Shown: positions 33,560 to 43,213, counted from the stretch's first letter. The stretch: DNA of 64,000 nt from Streptomyces acidiscabies (GCF_020010905.1 NZ_JAGJBY010000001.1:3554001-3618000), one strand, 5' to 3'. The notes: generated by a model from the letters alone, not told the origin. Made by a program: numbers and translations.

Positions 33560-34740
33560 GGATCGGGATCGTGTGCCCGTACTCCTGGGACGTGCCGGGC
33601 GGCGTCCAGTTCCACATCCGGGACCTCTCGGAGTACTTCATCCGCCTGGGCCACGAGGTCTCCGTCCTCGCGCCCGCCGACGAGGACACGCCCCTGCCGC
33701 CGTACGTCGTCTCCGCCGGCCGCGCCGTCCCCGTCCCGTACAACGGCTCCGTCGCCCGCCTCAACTTCGGCTTCCTCAGCGCCGCGCGCGTACGCCGGTG
33801 GCTCCACGACGGGGCCTTCGACGTCGTGCACATCCACGAACCGACGTCCCCGTCGCTGGGGCTGCTCACGTGCTGGGCCGCGCAGGGGCCGATGGTCGCG
33901 ACGTTCCACACGTCCAACCCGCGCTCGCGCGCGATGATCGCCGCGTACTCGATCCTCCAGGCCGCGCTGGAGAAGATCAGCGCGCGGATCGCGGTGAGCG
34001 AGTACGCGCGGCGGACGCTGGTGGAGCATCTCGGGGGGGACGCGGTGGTGATTCCCAACGGGGTCGACGTGGACTTCTTCGCGCGCGCCGAGCCTCGGGC
34101 GCAGTGGCAGGGGAGCGGGGCCGGGGGCGAGACCCTCGGGTTCATCGGGCGGATCGACGAACCCCGCAAGGGGTTGCCGGTGCTCGTCAAGGCGCTCCCG
34201 CGGATCTTCGCCGAGCGTCCCGGCGCGCGGCTGCTGATCGCCGGGCGCGGGGACGAGGAGGAGGCCGTCGCCGACCTCCCCGCCGAGCTGCGGTCCCGGG
34301 TGGAGTTCCTCGGCATGGTCTCCGACGTGGACAAGGCGCGTCTGCTGCGCAGCATCGACCTGTACGTCGCTCCCAACACCGGCGGCGAGAGCTTCGGGAT
34401 CATCCTGGTCGAGGCGATGTCGGCGGGGGCGCCGGTGCTGGCCTCCGACCTCGACGCGTTCGCCCAGGTGCTGGACCAGGGCGCCGCCGGGGAACTGTTC
34501 GCCAACGAGGACGCGGACGCGCTCGCGGAGGCGGCGATCCGCCTGCTGGACGACCCGGCGAGACGCACCGAACTCCGGGAGCGGGGGAGCGCGCACGTAC
34601 GCCGGTTCGACTGGTCGGTGGTCGGCGCGGACATCCTGTCGGTGTACGAGACGGTGACAGCGGGGGCGGCGGCTGTGGCGGCGGACGAGCGGGCGGGGGG
34701 CGGGGGGCTGCGGGCTCGGCTGGGGCTGGCGCGGGACTGA
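33556..34740 (+). CDS. pimA: Phosphatidylinositol alpha-mannosyltransferase
   Basis: A 394-residue GT4-family, GT-B-fold enzyme that adds the first mannose to phosphatidylinositol from GDP-mannose on the cytoplasmic face. The N-terminal domain starts RIGIVCPYSWDVPGGVQFHI, with the glycine-rich acceptor loop; VVHIHEP and ATFHTSNPRSR follow. The C-terminal nucleotide-sugar domain has FIGRIDEPRKGLPVLV and the ESFGIILVEAMSAGAPVLASD region, whose Glu residues hold the sugar (written here within 20 residues: SFGIILVEAMSAGAPV). The extra 30 C-terminal Ala/Gly-rich residues are not conserved. Confidence 0.94.
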   Translation: MRIGIVCPYSWDVPGGVQFHIRDLSEYFIRLGHEVSVLAPADEDTPLPPYVVSAGRAVPVPYNGSVARLNFGFLSAARVRRWLHDGAFDVVHIHEPTSPSLGLLTCWAAQGPMVATFHTSNPRSRAMIAAYSILQAALEKISARIAVSEYARRTLVEHLGGDAVVIPNGVDVDFFARAEPRAQWQGSGAGGETLGFIGRIDEPRKGLPVLVKALPRIFAERPGARLLIAGRGDEEEAVADLPAELRSRVEFLGMVSDVDKARLLRSIDLYVAPNTGGESFGIILVEAMSAGAPVLASDLDAFAQVLDQGAAGELFANEDADALAEAAIRLLDDPARRTELRERGSAHVRRFDWSVVGADILSVYETVTAGAAAVAADERAGGGGLRARLGLARD

Positions 34741-34786
34741 GAGGCGGGGGACTGAGGGCCGGGGGACCCCGCTACCCTTGCCGCCC

Positions 34787-35323
34787 GTGACCGCAACCCT
34801 GATCTGGACCCTCGTCGTTCTCGTCGCGATCGGCCTCTATCTGAGCTGGACGGCGGGGCGGCTCGACCGGCTGCACACCCGTATCGACGCGGCGCGGGCC
34901 GCGCTGGACGCGCAGTTGCTGCGGCGGGCCTCGGTCGCGCAGGAGCTGGCGACGTCCGGGGTGCTCGATCCGGCCGCCTCGATCGTGCTGTACGAGGCCG
35001 CGCACGCGGCGAGGCAGGCGGAGGAGGAGCAGCGGGAGGTCGCGGAGAGCGAGCTGAGCCAGGCGCTGAGGGCCATCTTCGCGGACCACCAGCAGGTGGA
35101 CGAGATCAAGGAAGCCCCCGGCGGCGAGGCGGCGACACACGAACTGACCGAAGCCGTACGCCGCGTCCCGATGGCCCGCCGCTTCCACAACGACGCCGTA
35201 GGAGCGGCCCGCCGCCTCCGCGAACACCGCAAGGTCCGCTGGTTCCACCTCGCGGGCCACGCCGCGTTCCCGATGGCCTTCGAAATGGACGACGAGCCGC
35301 CGGCGGCGCTGGCGGAGAGGTGA
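34787..35323 (+). CDS. Membrane-anchored coiled-coil protein of unknown function
   Basis: A 178-residue protein. Residues about 4-19 form a membrane anchor (LIWTLVVLVAIGLYLS) and the next 90 a charged helix with coiled-coil character (RLDRLHTRIDAARAALDAQLL; RQAEEEQREVAESELSQAL). The layout recalls LemA-type proteins, but the diagnostic LemA residues are not obvious. It lies 46 bases after pimA and overlaps the next gene by 4 bases, so it is part of the end of the PIM operon. GTG start. Confidence 0.8.
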   Translation: MTATLIWTLVVLVAIGLYLSWTAGRLDRLHTRIDAARAALDAQLLRRASVAQELATSGVLDPAASIVLYEAAHAARQAEEEQREVAESELSQALRAIFADHQQVDEIKEAPGGEAATHELTEAVRRVPMARRFHNDAVGAARRLREHRKVRWFHLAGHAAFPMAFEMDDEPPAALAER

Positions 35324-35721
35324 CCCGGCGGATCGTCCTGGACCCGGAGGGCTCCGGCACCGGCTGGCTCTGCGTGATCGTCGCGGCGTCGACCGGCGTG
35401 GTCTACGAGGTGCAGGGCGGCGGCCACGCATGCGTGCCGTACGAGCAGGAGGGCTACCTGATCCCCCTGTTCGCCCCCGACGCCGACAGCGACCTGAAAC
35501 GCCTCTTCACCGAAGGCGGGGACGCACACGACCCCGCCTTCCGAGACCGCCTGCGGACAGCCGTGGCCGATCTGCGCCTGTACGGCTCCGCGAACCGTGA
35601 CGACACCTGGCCCGCCCGCCTCGCGCTGGACGAGGCGCGGCTCGCCGAGGCCGACGAGGCATGGATCCCCGTCCTCACCCCCGACGGCCCCGGCATCGTC
35701 GTCTGGGAGAACTCCGACTGA
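35320..35721 (+). CDS. DUF6210-like small protein
   Basis: A 133-residue soluble protein, probably of the family annotated as DUF6210. It has a beta-rich first half ([42 protein letters not shown]) and an acidic helix ([16 protein letters not shown]) before a final strand GIVVWENSD. No catalytic pattern is seen. GTG start overlapping the previous stop; it closes the operon before pdxS, which has its own upstream region. Confidence 0.7.
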   Translation: MTRRIVLDPEGSGTGWLCVIVAASTGVVYEVQGGGHACVPYEQEGYLIPLFAPDADSDLKRLFTEGGDAHDPAFRDRLRTAVADLRLYGSANRDDTWPARLALDEARLAEADEAWIPVLTPDGPGIVVWENSD

Positions 35722-35755
35722 CCCGAAAAGATCCACCGCCTGCTCATTGGCCCTT

Positions 35756-35767
35756 GATGTGGACTGG
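35756..35767 (+). promoter_or_regulatory. Possible PdxR-type operator before pdxS
   Basis: GATGTGGACTGG resembles the AAAGTGGWCTA motif bound by the MocR-type regulator PdxR in corynebacteria (8 of 11 positions). It lies 66 bases before pdxS. No pdxR gene is in the window. Confidence 0.3.
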
Positions 35768-35832
35768 TCGGCGGGAGTTTCCTCGGGAGTACCCCCCTCC
35801 AGGAAACCCCCTTCACTTCAGCGAGGTCGTAC

Positions 35833-36738
35833 GTGTCCAGCAGCGAGAACCAGGCCCCCGAGACCGGCACCGCGCGCGTGAAGCGTGGGATGGCCGAGCA
35901 GCTCAAGGGTGGCGTGATCATGGACGTCGTGACGCCGGAGCAGGCGAAGATCGCGGAGGACGCGGGCGCCGTCGCCGTCATGGCGCTGGAGCGGGTCCCG
36001 GCGGACATCCGCAAGGACGGCGGCGTGGCCCGTATGTCCGACCCGGACATGATCGAGGGCATCATCGAGGCCGTCTCCATCCCGGTCATGGCGAAGTCCC
36101 GGATCGGGCACTTCGTCGAGGCCCAGGTGCTCCAGTCCCTCGGCGTCGACTACATCGACGAGTCCGAGGTCCTGACCCCGGCGGACGAGGTCAACCACTC
36201 CGACAAGTTCGCGTTCACGACCCCCTTCGTCTGCGGCGCCACCAACCTCGGCGAGGCCCTGCGCCGTATCGCCGAGGGCGCCGCGATGATCCGCTCGAAG
36301 GGCGAGGCCGGCACCGGCAACGTCGTCGAGGCCGTCCGCCACCTGCGCCAGATCAAGAACGAGATCGCCCGCCTGCGCGGCTACGACAACAACGAGCTGT
36401 ACGCCGCCGCGAAGGACCTGCGCGCCCCGTACGAACTGGTCAAGGAGGTCGCCGAACTCGGCAAGCTCCCGGTCGTCCTGTTCTCGGCCGGCGGCGTCGC
36501 CACCCCCGCCGACGCCGCGCTGATGCGCCAGCTCGGCGCCGAGGGCGTCTTCGTCGGCTCCGGCATCTTCAAGTCCGGCGACCCCGCCAAGCGCGCCGCC
36601 GCGATCGTCAAGGCGACCACCTTCTACGACGACCCGAAGATCATCGCGGACGCGTCCCGCAACCTCGGCGAGGCCATGGTCGGCATCAACTGCGACACCC
36701 TCCCCGAGACCGAGCGCTACGCCAACCGCGGCTGGTAG
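35833..36738 (+). CDS. pdxS: Pyridoxal 5'-phosphate synthase lyase subunit
   Basis: A 301-residue TIM-barrel subunit that makes PLP from ribose 5-phosphate, glyceraldehyde 3-phosphate and ammonia, working as a dodecamer with PdxT. The family sequence is complete: GGVIMDVV with the first Asp, the lysine in [10 protein letters not shown] near 88, [13 protein letters not shown] and [14 protein letters not shown], where the phosphate loop lies. GTG start. pdxT begins 5 bases after the stop, so they are one operon. Confidence 0.98.
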   Translation: MSSSENQAPETGTARVKRGMAEQLKGGVIMDVVTPEQAKIAEDAGAVAVMALERVPADIRKDGGVARMSDPDMIEGIIEAVSIPVMAKSRIGHFVEAQVLQSLGVDYIDESEVLTPADEVNHSDKFAFTTPFVCGATNLGEALRRIAEGAAMIRSKGEAGTGNVVEAVRHLRQIKNEIARLRGYDNNELYAAAKDLRAPYELVKEVAELGKLPVVLFSAGGVATPADAALMRQLGAEGVFVGSGIFKSGDPAKRAAAIVKATTFYDDPKIIADASRNLGEAMVGINCDTLPETERYANRGW

Positions 36739-36743
36739 CACCG

Positions 36744-37349
36744 ATGACCACTCCCGTGATCGGAGTGCTCGCGCTCCAGGGCGACGTACAGGAACACCTC
36801 GTCGCCCTGGCCGCGGCCGACGCCCTGGCCCGCCCGGTACGCCGCCCCGAGGAGCTCGCCGAGGTCGACGGCCTCGTCCTGCCCGGCGGCGAGTCGACCA
36901 CCATCTCGAAACTGGCCGTCCTGTTCGGCGTACTGGAACCCCTCCGCGCGCGCGTACGCGCGGGAATGCCGGTCTACGGCACCTGCGCCGGCCTCATCCT
37001 GCTCGCCGACAAGATCCTCGACCCGCGCTCGGGCCAGGAGACGGTCGGCGGCATCGACATGATCGTCCGCCGCAACGCCTTCGGCCGCCAGAACGAGTCC
37101 TTCGAGGCCAAGATCGCCGTACAGGGTGTCGACGGCGCCCCCGTGGACGGCGTCTTCATCCGCGCCCCGTGGGTCGAGTCCGTGGGCGCGCGCGTGGAGG
37201 TGCTCGCCGAGTACGACGGTCATATCGTCGCCGTACGCCAGGGCAACGCGCTCGCCACGTCGTTCCATCCGGAGCTGACCGGCGACCACCGCGTGCACGC
37301 GCTCTTTGTCGACATGGTCCGCGCGAACCGGGCGGCGGAGTCCTTGTAG
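36744..37349 (+). CDS. pdxT: Pyridoxal 5'-phosphate synthase glutaminase subunit
   Basis: A 201-residue class I glutaminase that feeds ammonia to Pdx[12 protein letters not shown] opens the fold, GGESTTI lies near 49, the nucleophile Cys is in [12 protein letters not shown] near 80, and the catalytic His and Glu are in TSFHPEL near 175. Its stop codon overlaps a possible -10 box (TAGGAT, 37347-37352) for yebC. Confidence 0.97.
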   Translation: MTTPVIGVLALQGDVQEHLVALAAADALARPVRRPEELAEVDGLVLPGGESTTISKLAVLFGVLEPLRARVRAGMPVYGTCAGLILLADKILDPRSGQETVGGIDMIVRRNAFGRQNESFEAKIAVQGVDGAPVDGVFIRAPWVESVGARVEVLAEYDGHIVAVRQGNALATSFHPELTGDHRVHALFVDMVRANRAAESL

Positions 37350-37396
37350 GATCTCTGCGTTGGTAGGTAGATGGGTTACGCGAAGGAGACAGGCAG

Positions 37397-38149
37397 ATGT
37401 CCGGCCACTCTAAATGGGCTACGACGAAGCACAAGAAGGCCGTGATCGACGCCAAGCGCGGCAAGCTCTTCGCGAAGATGATCAAGAACATCGAGGTCGC
37501 GGCCCGTACCGGCGGCGCCGACCCGTCCGGCAACCCGACGCTGTTCGACGCCATCCAGAAGGCCAAGAAGAGCTCGGTCCCCAACAAGAACATCGACTCC
37601 GCGGTCAAGCGCGGCGCCGGTCTCGAAGCCGGTGGCGCCGACTACGAGACGATCATGTACGAGGGTTACGGCCCGAACGGCGTCGCGGTGCTCATCGAGT
37701 GCCTCACCGACAACCGCAACCGCGCCGCCTCCGACGTACGCGTCGCGATGACCCGCAACGGCGGCAACATGGCCGACCCCGGTTCCGTCTCGTACCTCTT
37801 CAACCGCAAGGGCGTCATCATCGTCCCCAAGGGTGAGCTGTCCGAGGACGACGTCCTCGACGCGGTCCTCGACGCGGGCGCGGAAGAGGTCAATGACCTC
37901 GGCGAGTCCTTCGAGGTCCTCAGCGAGGCCACCGACCTGGTCGCCGTCCGCACCGCTCTCCAGAGCGCCGGCATCGACTACGACTCCGCCGACTCCAACT
38001 TCGTCCCGACCATGCAGGTCGAACTGGACGAAGAGGGCGCCCGCAAGATCTTCAAGCTGATCGACGCGCTTGAGGACAGCGACGACGTGCAGAACGTGTT
38101 CGCGAATTTCGACGTGAGCGACGAGGTCATGGAAAAGGTCGACGCCTGA
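37397..38149 (+). CDS. yebC: YebC/TACO1-family protein
   Basis: A 250-residue member of the YebC/PmpR family, described as transcription regulators and, more recently, as factors easing ribosome stalling at proline runs. It starts [20 protein letters not shown], nearly invariant in the family, and has [19 protein letters not shown] in the middle domain. The ribosome site is AAGGAGACAG. The gene precedes ruvCAB, the usual actinomycete order, but a terminator and a damage promoter separate them. Confidence 0.96.
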   Translation: MSGHSKWATTKHKKAVIDAKRGKLFAKMIKNIEVAARTGGADPSGNPTLFDAIQKAKKSSVPNKNIDSAVKRGAGLEAGGADYETIMYEGYGPNGVAVLIECLTDNRNRAASDVRVAMTRNGGNMADPGSVSYLFNRKGVIIVPKGELSEDDVLDAVLDAGAEEVNDLGESFEVLSEATDLVAVRTALQSAGIDYDSADSNFVPTMQVELDEEGARKIFKLIDALEDSDDVQNVFANFDVSDEVMEKVDA

Positions 38150-38167
38150 TCCGACTTCGGTACACGA

Positions 38168-38199
38168 ACGGGCCGACGGGACACACCCCGTCGGCCCGT
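38168..38199 (+). terminator. Terminator between yebC and ruvC
   Basis: A perfect 13-bp stem (38168-38180 with 38187-38199), 19 bases after the yebC stop. It isolates the ruvC promoter that follows. Confidence 0.8.
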
Positions 38200-38213
38200 C
38201 GTCATGTCGGCCG

Positions 38214-38236
38214 TTGTCAGTGGCAGCGGATAGCCT
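38214..38236 (+). promoter_or_regulatory. PafBC-type damage promoter of ruvCAB
   Basis: TTGTCAGTG, then an 8-base spacer from 38223, then TAGCCT (38231-38236). This is an exact fit to TGTCRGTG-N8-TANNNT. The expected transcript start is about 25 bases before the ruvC GTG. Confidence 0.85.
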
Positions 38237-38266
38237 GCACAAACAGGTGAGCGAAGGGAGGGCGAT

Positions 38267-38797
38267 GTGCGGGTACTTGGGGTCGACCCCGGACTGACCC
38301 GGTGCGGTGTGGGGGTGGTTGAGGGCGTCGCGGGACGGCCGTTGACCATGATCGGCGTCGGTGTCGTCCGCACCCCCGCCGACGCCGAGTTGAGCCAACG
38401 CCTCCTCGCCGTCGAGCAGGGCATCGAGCAGTGGCTCGACGAGCACCGGCCCCAATTCGTCGCCGTGGAACGCGTGTTCAGCCAGCACAACGTCCGGACC
38501 GTGATGGGTACGGCGCAGGCCAGCGCCGTCGCGATGCTGTGTGCCGCCCGCCGCGGCATCCCCGTCGCGCTGCACACGCCCAGCGAGGTCAAGGCCGCCG
38601 TCACCGGCAGCGGGCGCGCGGACAAGGCACAGGTCGGGGCGATGGTGACGCGTCTGCTGCGGCTCGATGCGCCCCCGAAACCCGCCGACGCCGCCGACGC
38701 CCTCGCCCTCGCCATCTGCCACATCTGGCGCGCCCCCGCCCAGAACCGACTCCAGCAGGCCGTCGCCCTGCACGCCTCGAAAGGCCGTACGACATGA
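38267..38797 (+). CDS. ruvC: Holliday junction resolvase RuvC
   Basis: A 176-residue endonuclease that cuts Holliday junctions brought by RuvAB. The four acidic residues are in place: VDPGLTRCG near 5, the Glu in [10 protein letters not shown] near 67, and the two Asp in [12 protein letters not shown] near 145. GTG start with GGGAGG 6 bases upstream; the overlapping ATG one frame away does not open this protein. The stop overlaps ruvA by 4 bases. Confidence 0.97.
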   Translation: MRVLGVDPGLTRCGVGVVEGVAGRPLTMIGVGVVRTPADAELSQRLLAVEQGIEQWLDEHRPQFVAVERVFSQHNVRTVMGTAQASAVAMLCAARRGIPVALHTPSEVKAAVTGSGRADKAQVGAMVTRLLRLDAPPKPADAADALALAICHIWRAPAQNRLQQAVALHASKGRTT

Positions 38798-39399
38798 TCG
38801 CCTTCGTCAGCGGCACGGTCGCCGCACTCGCCCCCGACGCGGCCGTGGTCGAGGTCGGCGGGGTCGGCATGGCCGTCCAGTGCGCGCCGAACACGCTCGC
38901 AAGCCTGCGCATCGGCCAGCCCGCCAAACTCGCGACGTCCCTGGTCGTCCGCGAGGACTCCCTCACGCTGTACGGGTTCGCGGACGACGACGAACGCCAG
39001 GTGTTCGAACTGCTCCAGACGGCGAGCGGAGTGGGACCGAGGCTGGCCCAGGCAATGCTGGCGGTCCACACACCGGACGCGCTGCGCAGAGCGGTGGCGA
39101 CGGGCGACGAGAAGGCGCTGATCTCCGTCCCCGGCATCGGCAAGAAGGGCGCCCAGAAACTGCTGATCGAACTGAAGGACAGACTGGGCGAACCGCTGGG
39201 CAAAGCGGCGATCGGCGCACCGGTATCACTGGGCTGGCGGGACCAACTCCACGCGGCGCTACTGGGGTTGGGGTACGCGACGAGAGAGGCCGACGAAGCG
39301 GTAGCGGCGGTAACCCCGCAGGCGGAGGCGACGGAAGGCACGCCGCAGGTGGGCCAGTTGCTGAAGGCGGCGCTCCAGACTTTGAACAGAGCTAGGTAG
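38794..39399 (+). CDS. ruvA: Holliday junction branch migration protein RuvA
   Basis: A 201-residue protein that forms the tetramer holding the junction for RuvB. The OB-fold domain (1-63) starts [12 protein letters not shown]; helix-hairpin-helix repeats lie in [17 protein letters not shown] and [21 protein letters not shown]; the RuvB-contacting domain III is at the end ([18 protein letters not shown]). Codons in the last 300 bases shift to A-ending triplets toward the repeat that follows. Confidence 0.97.
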   Translation: MIAFVSGTVAALAPDAAVVEVGGVGMAVQCAPNTLASLRIGQPAKLATSLVVREDSLTLYGFADDDERQVFELLQTASGVGPRLAQAMLAVHTPDALRRAVATGDEKALISVPGIGKKGAQKLLIELKDRLGEPLGKAAIGAPVSLGWRDQLHAALLGLGYATREADEAVAAVTPQAEATEGTPQVGQLLKAALQTLNRAR

Positions 39400-39406
39400 A
39401 CCGACC

Positions 39407-39480
39407 TAGGGGCGCGGGGCTGTATCTGATATGCGGCTACCGCCGCGTGAGCGCGACCAGCCACGAACTACCCGCACCCG
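39407..39480 (+). repeat. Intergenic repeat, long form, copy 5 (inside ruvCAB)
   Basis: Begins TAGGGGCGCGGGG, has the core ATGCGGCTACCGCCGCG, then AGCGCGACCAGCCAC and CCCGCACCCG. It sits in the 119-base gap between ruvA and ruvB, which in many actinomycetes overlap, so it looks inserted into the operon. Confidence 0.85.
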
Positions 39481-39518
39481 CCACCACACATCACCCCCCA
39501 ACCCCTGAGGCGCACGAA

Positions 39519-40577
39519 ATGAACTGGGACGACACGACCGACGAAGACCGCCTCGTCGCCGCGTCAGCGGACCGCGAGGACCAAGCGGTAGAAGCCGCCC
39601 TCCGCCCCAAGGACCTCGGCGAGTTCATCGGCCAGGAAAAGGTCAGGGAACAACTGGACCTCGTCCTCAGGGCAGCCCGCGCCAGAGGCGCGACCGCCGA
39701 CCACGTCCTCCTCTCCGGCGCACCGGGCCTCGGCAAGACCACCCTCTCGATGATCATCGCCGCGGAGATGGCCGCGCCGATCCGCATCACCAGCGGCCCA
39801 GCGATCCAGCACGCGGGCGACCTCGCCGCGATCCTCTCCTCGCTCCAGGAGGGCGAGGTGCTGTTCCTCGACGAGATCCACCGGATGTCGAGGCCGGCGG
39901 AGGAGATGCTGTACATGGCGATGGAGGACTTCCGGGTCGACGTGATCGTCGGCAAGGGCCCGGGCGCGACGGCGATCCCCCTGGAACTCCCGCCGTTCAC
40001 GCTGGTCGGCGCGACCACCCGGGCCGGCCTCCTCCCGCCGCCCCTGAGGGACCGTTTCGGCTTCACCGCGCACATGGAGTTCTACGAACCGGCCGAACTC
40101 CAGCGGGTCGTGCACCGCTCGGCCGACCTCCTGGACGTGGAGATCGACCCGGCCGGCGCCGCGGAGATCGCCGGCCGCTCCCGGGGCACCCCCCGCATCG
40201 CCAACCGCCTCCTGCGCCGGGTCCGCGACTACGCCCAGGTCAAGGCGGACGGCACGATCACGAGGACCATCGCGGGCGCGGCCCTGAAGGTGTACGAGGT
40301 GGACGAGCGGGGCCTCGACCGCCTCGACCGCGCGGTGCTGGAAGCGCTCCTGAAACTCTTCGGCGGCGGCCCGGTGGGCCTCTCGACCCTGGCGGTGGCG
40401 GTGGGCGAGGAGCGCGAGACGGTGGAGGAGGTGGCCGAACCCTTCCTGGTCCGCGAGGGCCTGCTGGCCCGCACCCCCCGAGGCCGGGTCGCGACCCCCG
40501 CGGCCTGGTCCCACCTGGGCCTGACCCCGCCCAACCAGCCCCAGAACGGCACCCAGCAGAACCTGTTCGGCGCCTGA
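39519..40577 (+). CDS. ruvB: Holliday junction helicase RuvB
   Basis: A 352-residue AAA+ motor. Walker A is GAPGLGKTT near 68, Walker B LFLDEIHR near 117, sensor 1 [17 protein letters not shown] near 167, and the arginine of sensor 2 in [13 protein letters not shown]. The C-terminal winged helix ([19 protein letters not shown]) binds DNA. The ATG follows CTGAGG. Length and ends are normal. Confidence 0.97.
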   Translation: MNWDDTTDEDRLVAASADREDQAVEAALRPKDLGEFIGQEKVREQLDLVLRAARARGATADHVLLSGAPGLGKTTLSMIIAAEMAAPIRITSGPAIQHAGDLAAILSSLQEGEVLFLDEIHRMSRPAEEMLYMAMEDFRVDVIVGKGPGATAIPLELPPFTLVGATTRAGLLPPPLRDRFGFTAHMEFYEPAELQRVVHRSADLLDVEIDPAGAAEIAGRSRGTPRIANRLLRRVRDYAQVKADGTITRTIAGAALKVYEVDERGLDRLDRAVLEALLKLFGGGPVGLSTLAVAVGEERETVEEVAEPFLVREGLLARTPRGRVATPAAWSHLGLTPPNQPQNGTQQNLFGA

Positions 40578-40668
40578 CCCCGCCCCTCCGCCACATCACA
40601 GGTGAGACACGGCCTGGTCACCGGTGGAGGTATTGAGTGGGTAAGGAACCCAGGTGCCATGCTGAACG

Positions 40669-40698
40669 TTGTTCCCTGTACGCGGACTCGCTTAGACT
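40669..40698 (+). promoter_or_regulatory. Probable promoter of the yajC-secDF operon
   Basis: TTGTTC (40669-40674), 18-base spacer, TAGACT (40693-40698), 92 bases before the yajC start. Confidence 0.5.
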
Positions 40699-40704
40699 CC
40701 GCCG

Positions 40705-40726
40705 ATGCCGCCCTTGTCGGCGGCAT
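40705..40726 (+). promoter_or_regulatory. Leader hairpin of yajC
   Basis: ATGCCGCC (40705-40712) pairs with GGCGGCAT (40719-40726) at the presumed transcript 5' end. It may stabilise the mRNA or attenuate it. Confidence 0.4.
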
Positions 40727-40789
40727 TCACAGATCCCCATCCATCAGGCCGCTCAACATACGCGGTCACGTGAAGGAAGTTCCGAACCC

Positions 40790-41308
40790 GTGAGTCTCGT
40801 GACCCTCCTCCCGTTCGTCGTGCTCATCGGGGCCATGTTCCTGATGACCCGGTCGGCCAAGAAGAAGCAGCAGCAGGCGGCTGACATGCGGAACCAGATG
40901 CAGCCCGGCAGTGGCGTCCGCACGATCGGGGGGATGTACGCGACGGTCAAGGAAGTCAACGAGGAGACGATCCTGCTGGACGCGGGCCCGGGTGTGGAAC
41001 TGCTCTTCGCGAAGAACGCCGTCGGCGCGGTGCTGTCGGACGAGGAGTACAACCGCATCGTCCACGGCGTCGAGGCCGACCTGAAGTCCGACTCCGACAT
41101 CGTTCCGGACGACGCCTCCTCCCTCACCGAGACCGAGACCGCCGAGACCGAGTCCGGAACCGCCAAGAGCGGGACCGCCGACGCCGACGAGCCTTCCGAC
41201 GCTGCCGCCGCCTCCGACGACAAGCCCGTCGACCTCGGCAAGAAGGACGAGTCCGAGAGCGCCGAGGAGCCGAAGAAGACCGACGGCGAGTCCGACGCGA
41301 AGAAGTAG
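40790..41308 (+). CDS. yajC: Preprotein translocase subunit YajC
   Basis: A 172-residue small Sec accessory protein. One N-terminal membrane segment (LVTLLPFVVLIGAMFLM) is followed by KKKQQQ and the conserved small domain GVRTIGGMYATVKEVNEETI. The last 80 residues are a long Glu/Ala/Asp/Ser-rich tail, common in Streptomyces YajC and probably disordered. GTG start with GAAGGAAG upstream. First gene of yajC-secD-secF. Confidence 0.93.
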   Translation: MSLVTLLPFVVLIGAMFLMTRSAKKKQQQAADMRNQMQPGSGVRTIGGMYATVKEVNEETILLDAGPGVELLFAKNAVGAVLSDEEYNRIVHGVEADLKSDSDIVPDDASSLTETETAETESGTAKSGTADADEPSDAAAASDDKPVDLGKKDESESAEEPKKTDGESDAKK

Positions 41309-41445
41309 TCACGCCCCCGGGGCGCGCGGGCCGCTCCCGCGCCTCCCGGGGTGTGCGCTTCTCGCGGGGGATTCCCGACACCAGTCATGGCAGCCGCGCC
41401 ACGCCGACCAGGGCGTGCGGGCGGCCCGAGAGGGAGTACGAGAAG

Positions 41446-43212
41446 GTGGCAGCACCTAAAAAGGGCAGGAGCGCGAGCGCCCAGAGCAAGCCGGGGCGCT
41501 CACTGGCCCTGATCCTGATCGCCATCGTGGGCCTCACGGGCGGCATGTTCGCCACCGGGGACACCAAGCCGCGCCTGGGCATCGACCTGGCCGGCGGCAC
41601 GAGCATCACGCTGGAGGCCAAGGCCGACCAGGGCTCGGCGATCAACAAGGCGAACATGGACACCGCGGTCGACATCATGAACCGCCGTGTCAATGGTCTG
41701 GGCGTGTCCGAGGCGGAGGTGCAGACCCAGGGCAACTCCAACATCATCGTGAACATCCCCAAGGGCACCAACTCCGAGGAAGCCCGAGCCCAGGTCGGTA
41801 CGACCGCCAAGCTGTACTTCCGCCCGGTCCTGGCCCAGGAGGCCACCGGCGCCGCGGCGAACCCGTCCCCGAGCCCCTCGGCGTCGCCCAGCGGCAGCCC
41901 GAGCCCTTCGGCGTCCCCCTCGTCCAGCGCCTCCACCGGCGAGAAGGCGAGCCCGTCCCCGTCGACGTCCTCGACGACGCAGGGCCGCGCGGTCACCGAC
42001 TCGCTGCGCGCCGACGGCACCCCGTCGCCGTCCGCGTCCGCGAAGGAGTCCCCGGCCCCGGCGGCCTCGCCCGCCCCCCAGCCGGCGGGTGACACCGCCA
42101 AGCTCCAGGCCACGTACGCCGCCCTGGACTGCTCGAAGCCCGAGCAGCGCGCCAAGGCCGGCGAGGGCGCCAAGCCCACCGACACGATCGTGGCCTGCGG
42201 CGAGATCAGCAAGGTCTGGTACAAGTACCTGCTCGGCCCGGCCGGTGTCGACGGCACCGAGGTGAAGAAGGCCGCCGCGGTCTTCGACACCCAGACCGCC
42301 GCCGGCTGGCAGGTCACGATGAACTTCACCGGCGGAGGCGCCAAGAAGTTCGCCGACATCACGGGCAAGCTCGCGCAGAACCAGCAGCCGCAGAACGAGT
42401 TCGGCATCGTCCTGGACGGCGAGGTCGTCTCCAGCCCCTACGTCCAGTCCGCGATCACCGGCGGCCAGGCGCAGATCTCCGGCTCCTTCACGCAGGAGGA
42501 GGCGCAGAGCCTCGCCAACATGCTGTCGTACGGCGCGCTCCCGCTCTCCTTCAAGGAGCAGAGCGTGACGACCGTGACGGCCGCGCTCGGCGGTGAGCAG
42601 CTGCACGCCGGTCTGCTGGCCGGCGCCATCGGCCTCATCCTCGTCGTGATCTACCTGGTCGCCTTCTACCGGGGCCTGTCGCTCATCGCGCTCGCCTCGC
42701 TGCTGTGCTCCGCGGCGCTGACGTACCTGCTGATGTCGCTGCTCGGCCCGGCCATCGGGTTCGCGCTGAACCTGCCGGCCGTCTGTGGCGCGATCGTCGC
42801 GATCGGGATCACGGCGGACTCGTTCATCGTGTACTTCGAACGCATCCGGGACGAGGTCCGCGAGGGCCGTTCGCTGCGTCCCGCCGTCGAGCGGGCCTGG
42901 CCGCGCGCCCGGCGCACGATCCTGGTCTCCGACTTCGTGTCGTTCCTCGCCGCCGCGGTGCTGTTCGTCGTCACCGTCGGCAAGGTCCAGGGCTTCGCGT
43001 TCACCCTCGGTCTGACCACCGTCCTCGACGTCGTCGTGGTGTTCTTCTTCACCAAGCCGCTGATGACGCTCGTCGCGCGGACCAAGTTCTTCGGCGGCGG
43101 CCACAAGTGGTCCGGCCTCGACCCGAAGGGCCTGGGCGCCCACCCGCCGCTGCGCCGCACCCGCCGTCCCTCCGGCCCGCTCGCCGGCCCCGTAGACCCG
43201 AAGGAGGCGTGA
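41446..43212 (+). CDS. secD: Protein translocase subunit SecD
   Basis: A 588-residue membrane protein that uses the proton gradient to help pull proteins through SecYEG. The first membrane segment (LALILIAIVGLTGGMFA) is followed by GIDLAGGTSITLE; the export domain is interrupted at about 145-235 by a Pro/Ser/Ala-rich stretch of repeated PSPSAS units, a Streptomyces feature. The P1-type EFGIVLDGEVVSSPYVQSAI and five C-terminal membrane segments with AIGITADSFIVYFERIRDEV complete the protein. GTG start with GAGGGAG upstream. Confidence 0.96.
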   Translation: MAAPKKGRSASAQSKPGRSLALILIAIVGLTGGMFATGDTKPRLGIDLAGGTSITLEAKADQGSAINKANMDTAVDIMNRRVNGLGVSEAEVQTQGNSNIIVNIPKGTNSEEARAQVGTTAKLYFRPVLAQEATGAAANPSPSPSASPSGSPSPSASPSSSASTGEKASPSPSTSSTTQGRAVTDSLRADGTPSPSASAKESPAPAASPAPQPAGDTAKLQATYAALDCSKPEQRAKAGEGAKPTDTIVACGEISKVWYKYLLGPAGVDGTEVKKAAAVFDTQTAAGWQVTMNFTGGGAKKFADITGKLAQNQQPQNEFGIVLDGEVVSSPYVQSAITGGQAQISGSFTQEEAQSLANMLSYGALPLSFKEQSVTTVTAALGGEQLHAGLLAGAIGLILVVIYLVAFYRGLSLIALASLLCSAALTYLLMSLLGPAIGFALNLPAVCGAIVAIGITADSFIVYFERIRDEVREGRSLRPAVERAWPRARRTILVSDFVSFLAAAVLFVVTVGKVQGFAFTLGLTTVLDVVVVFFFTKPLMTLVARTKFFGGGHKWSGLDPKGLGAHPPLRRTRRPSGPLAGPVDPKEA

Positions 43213-43213
43213 G

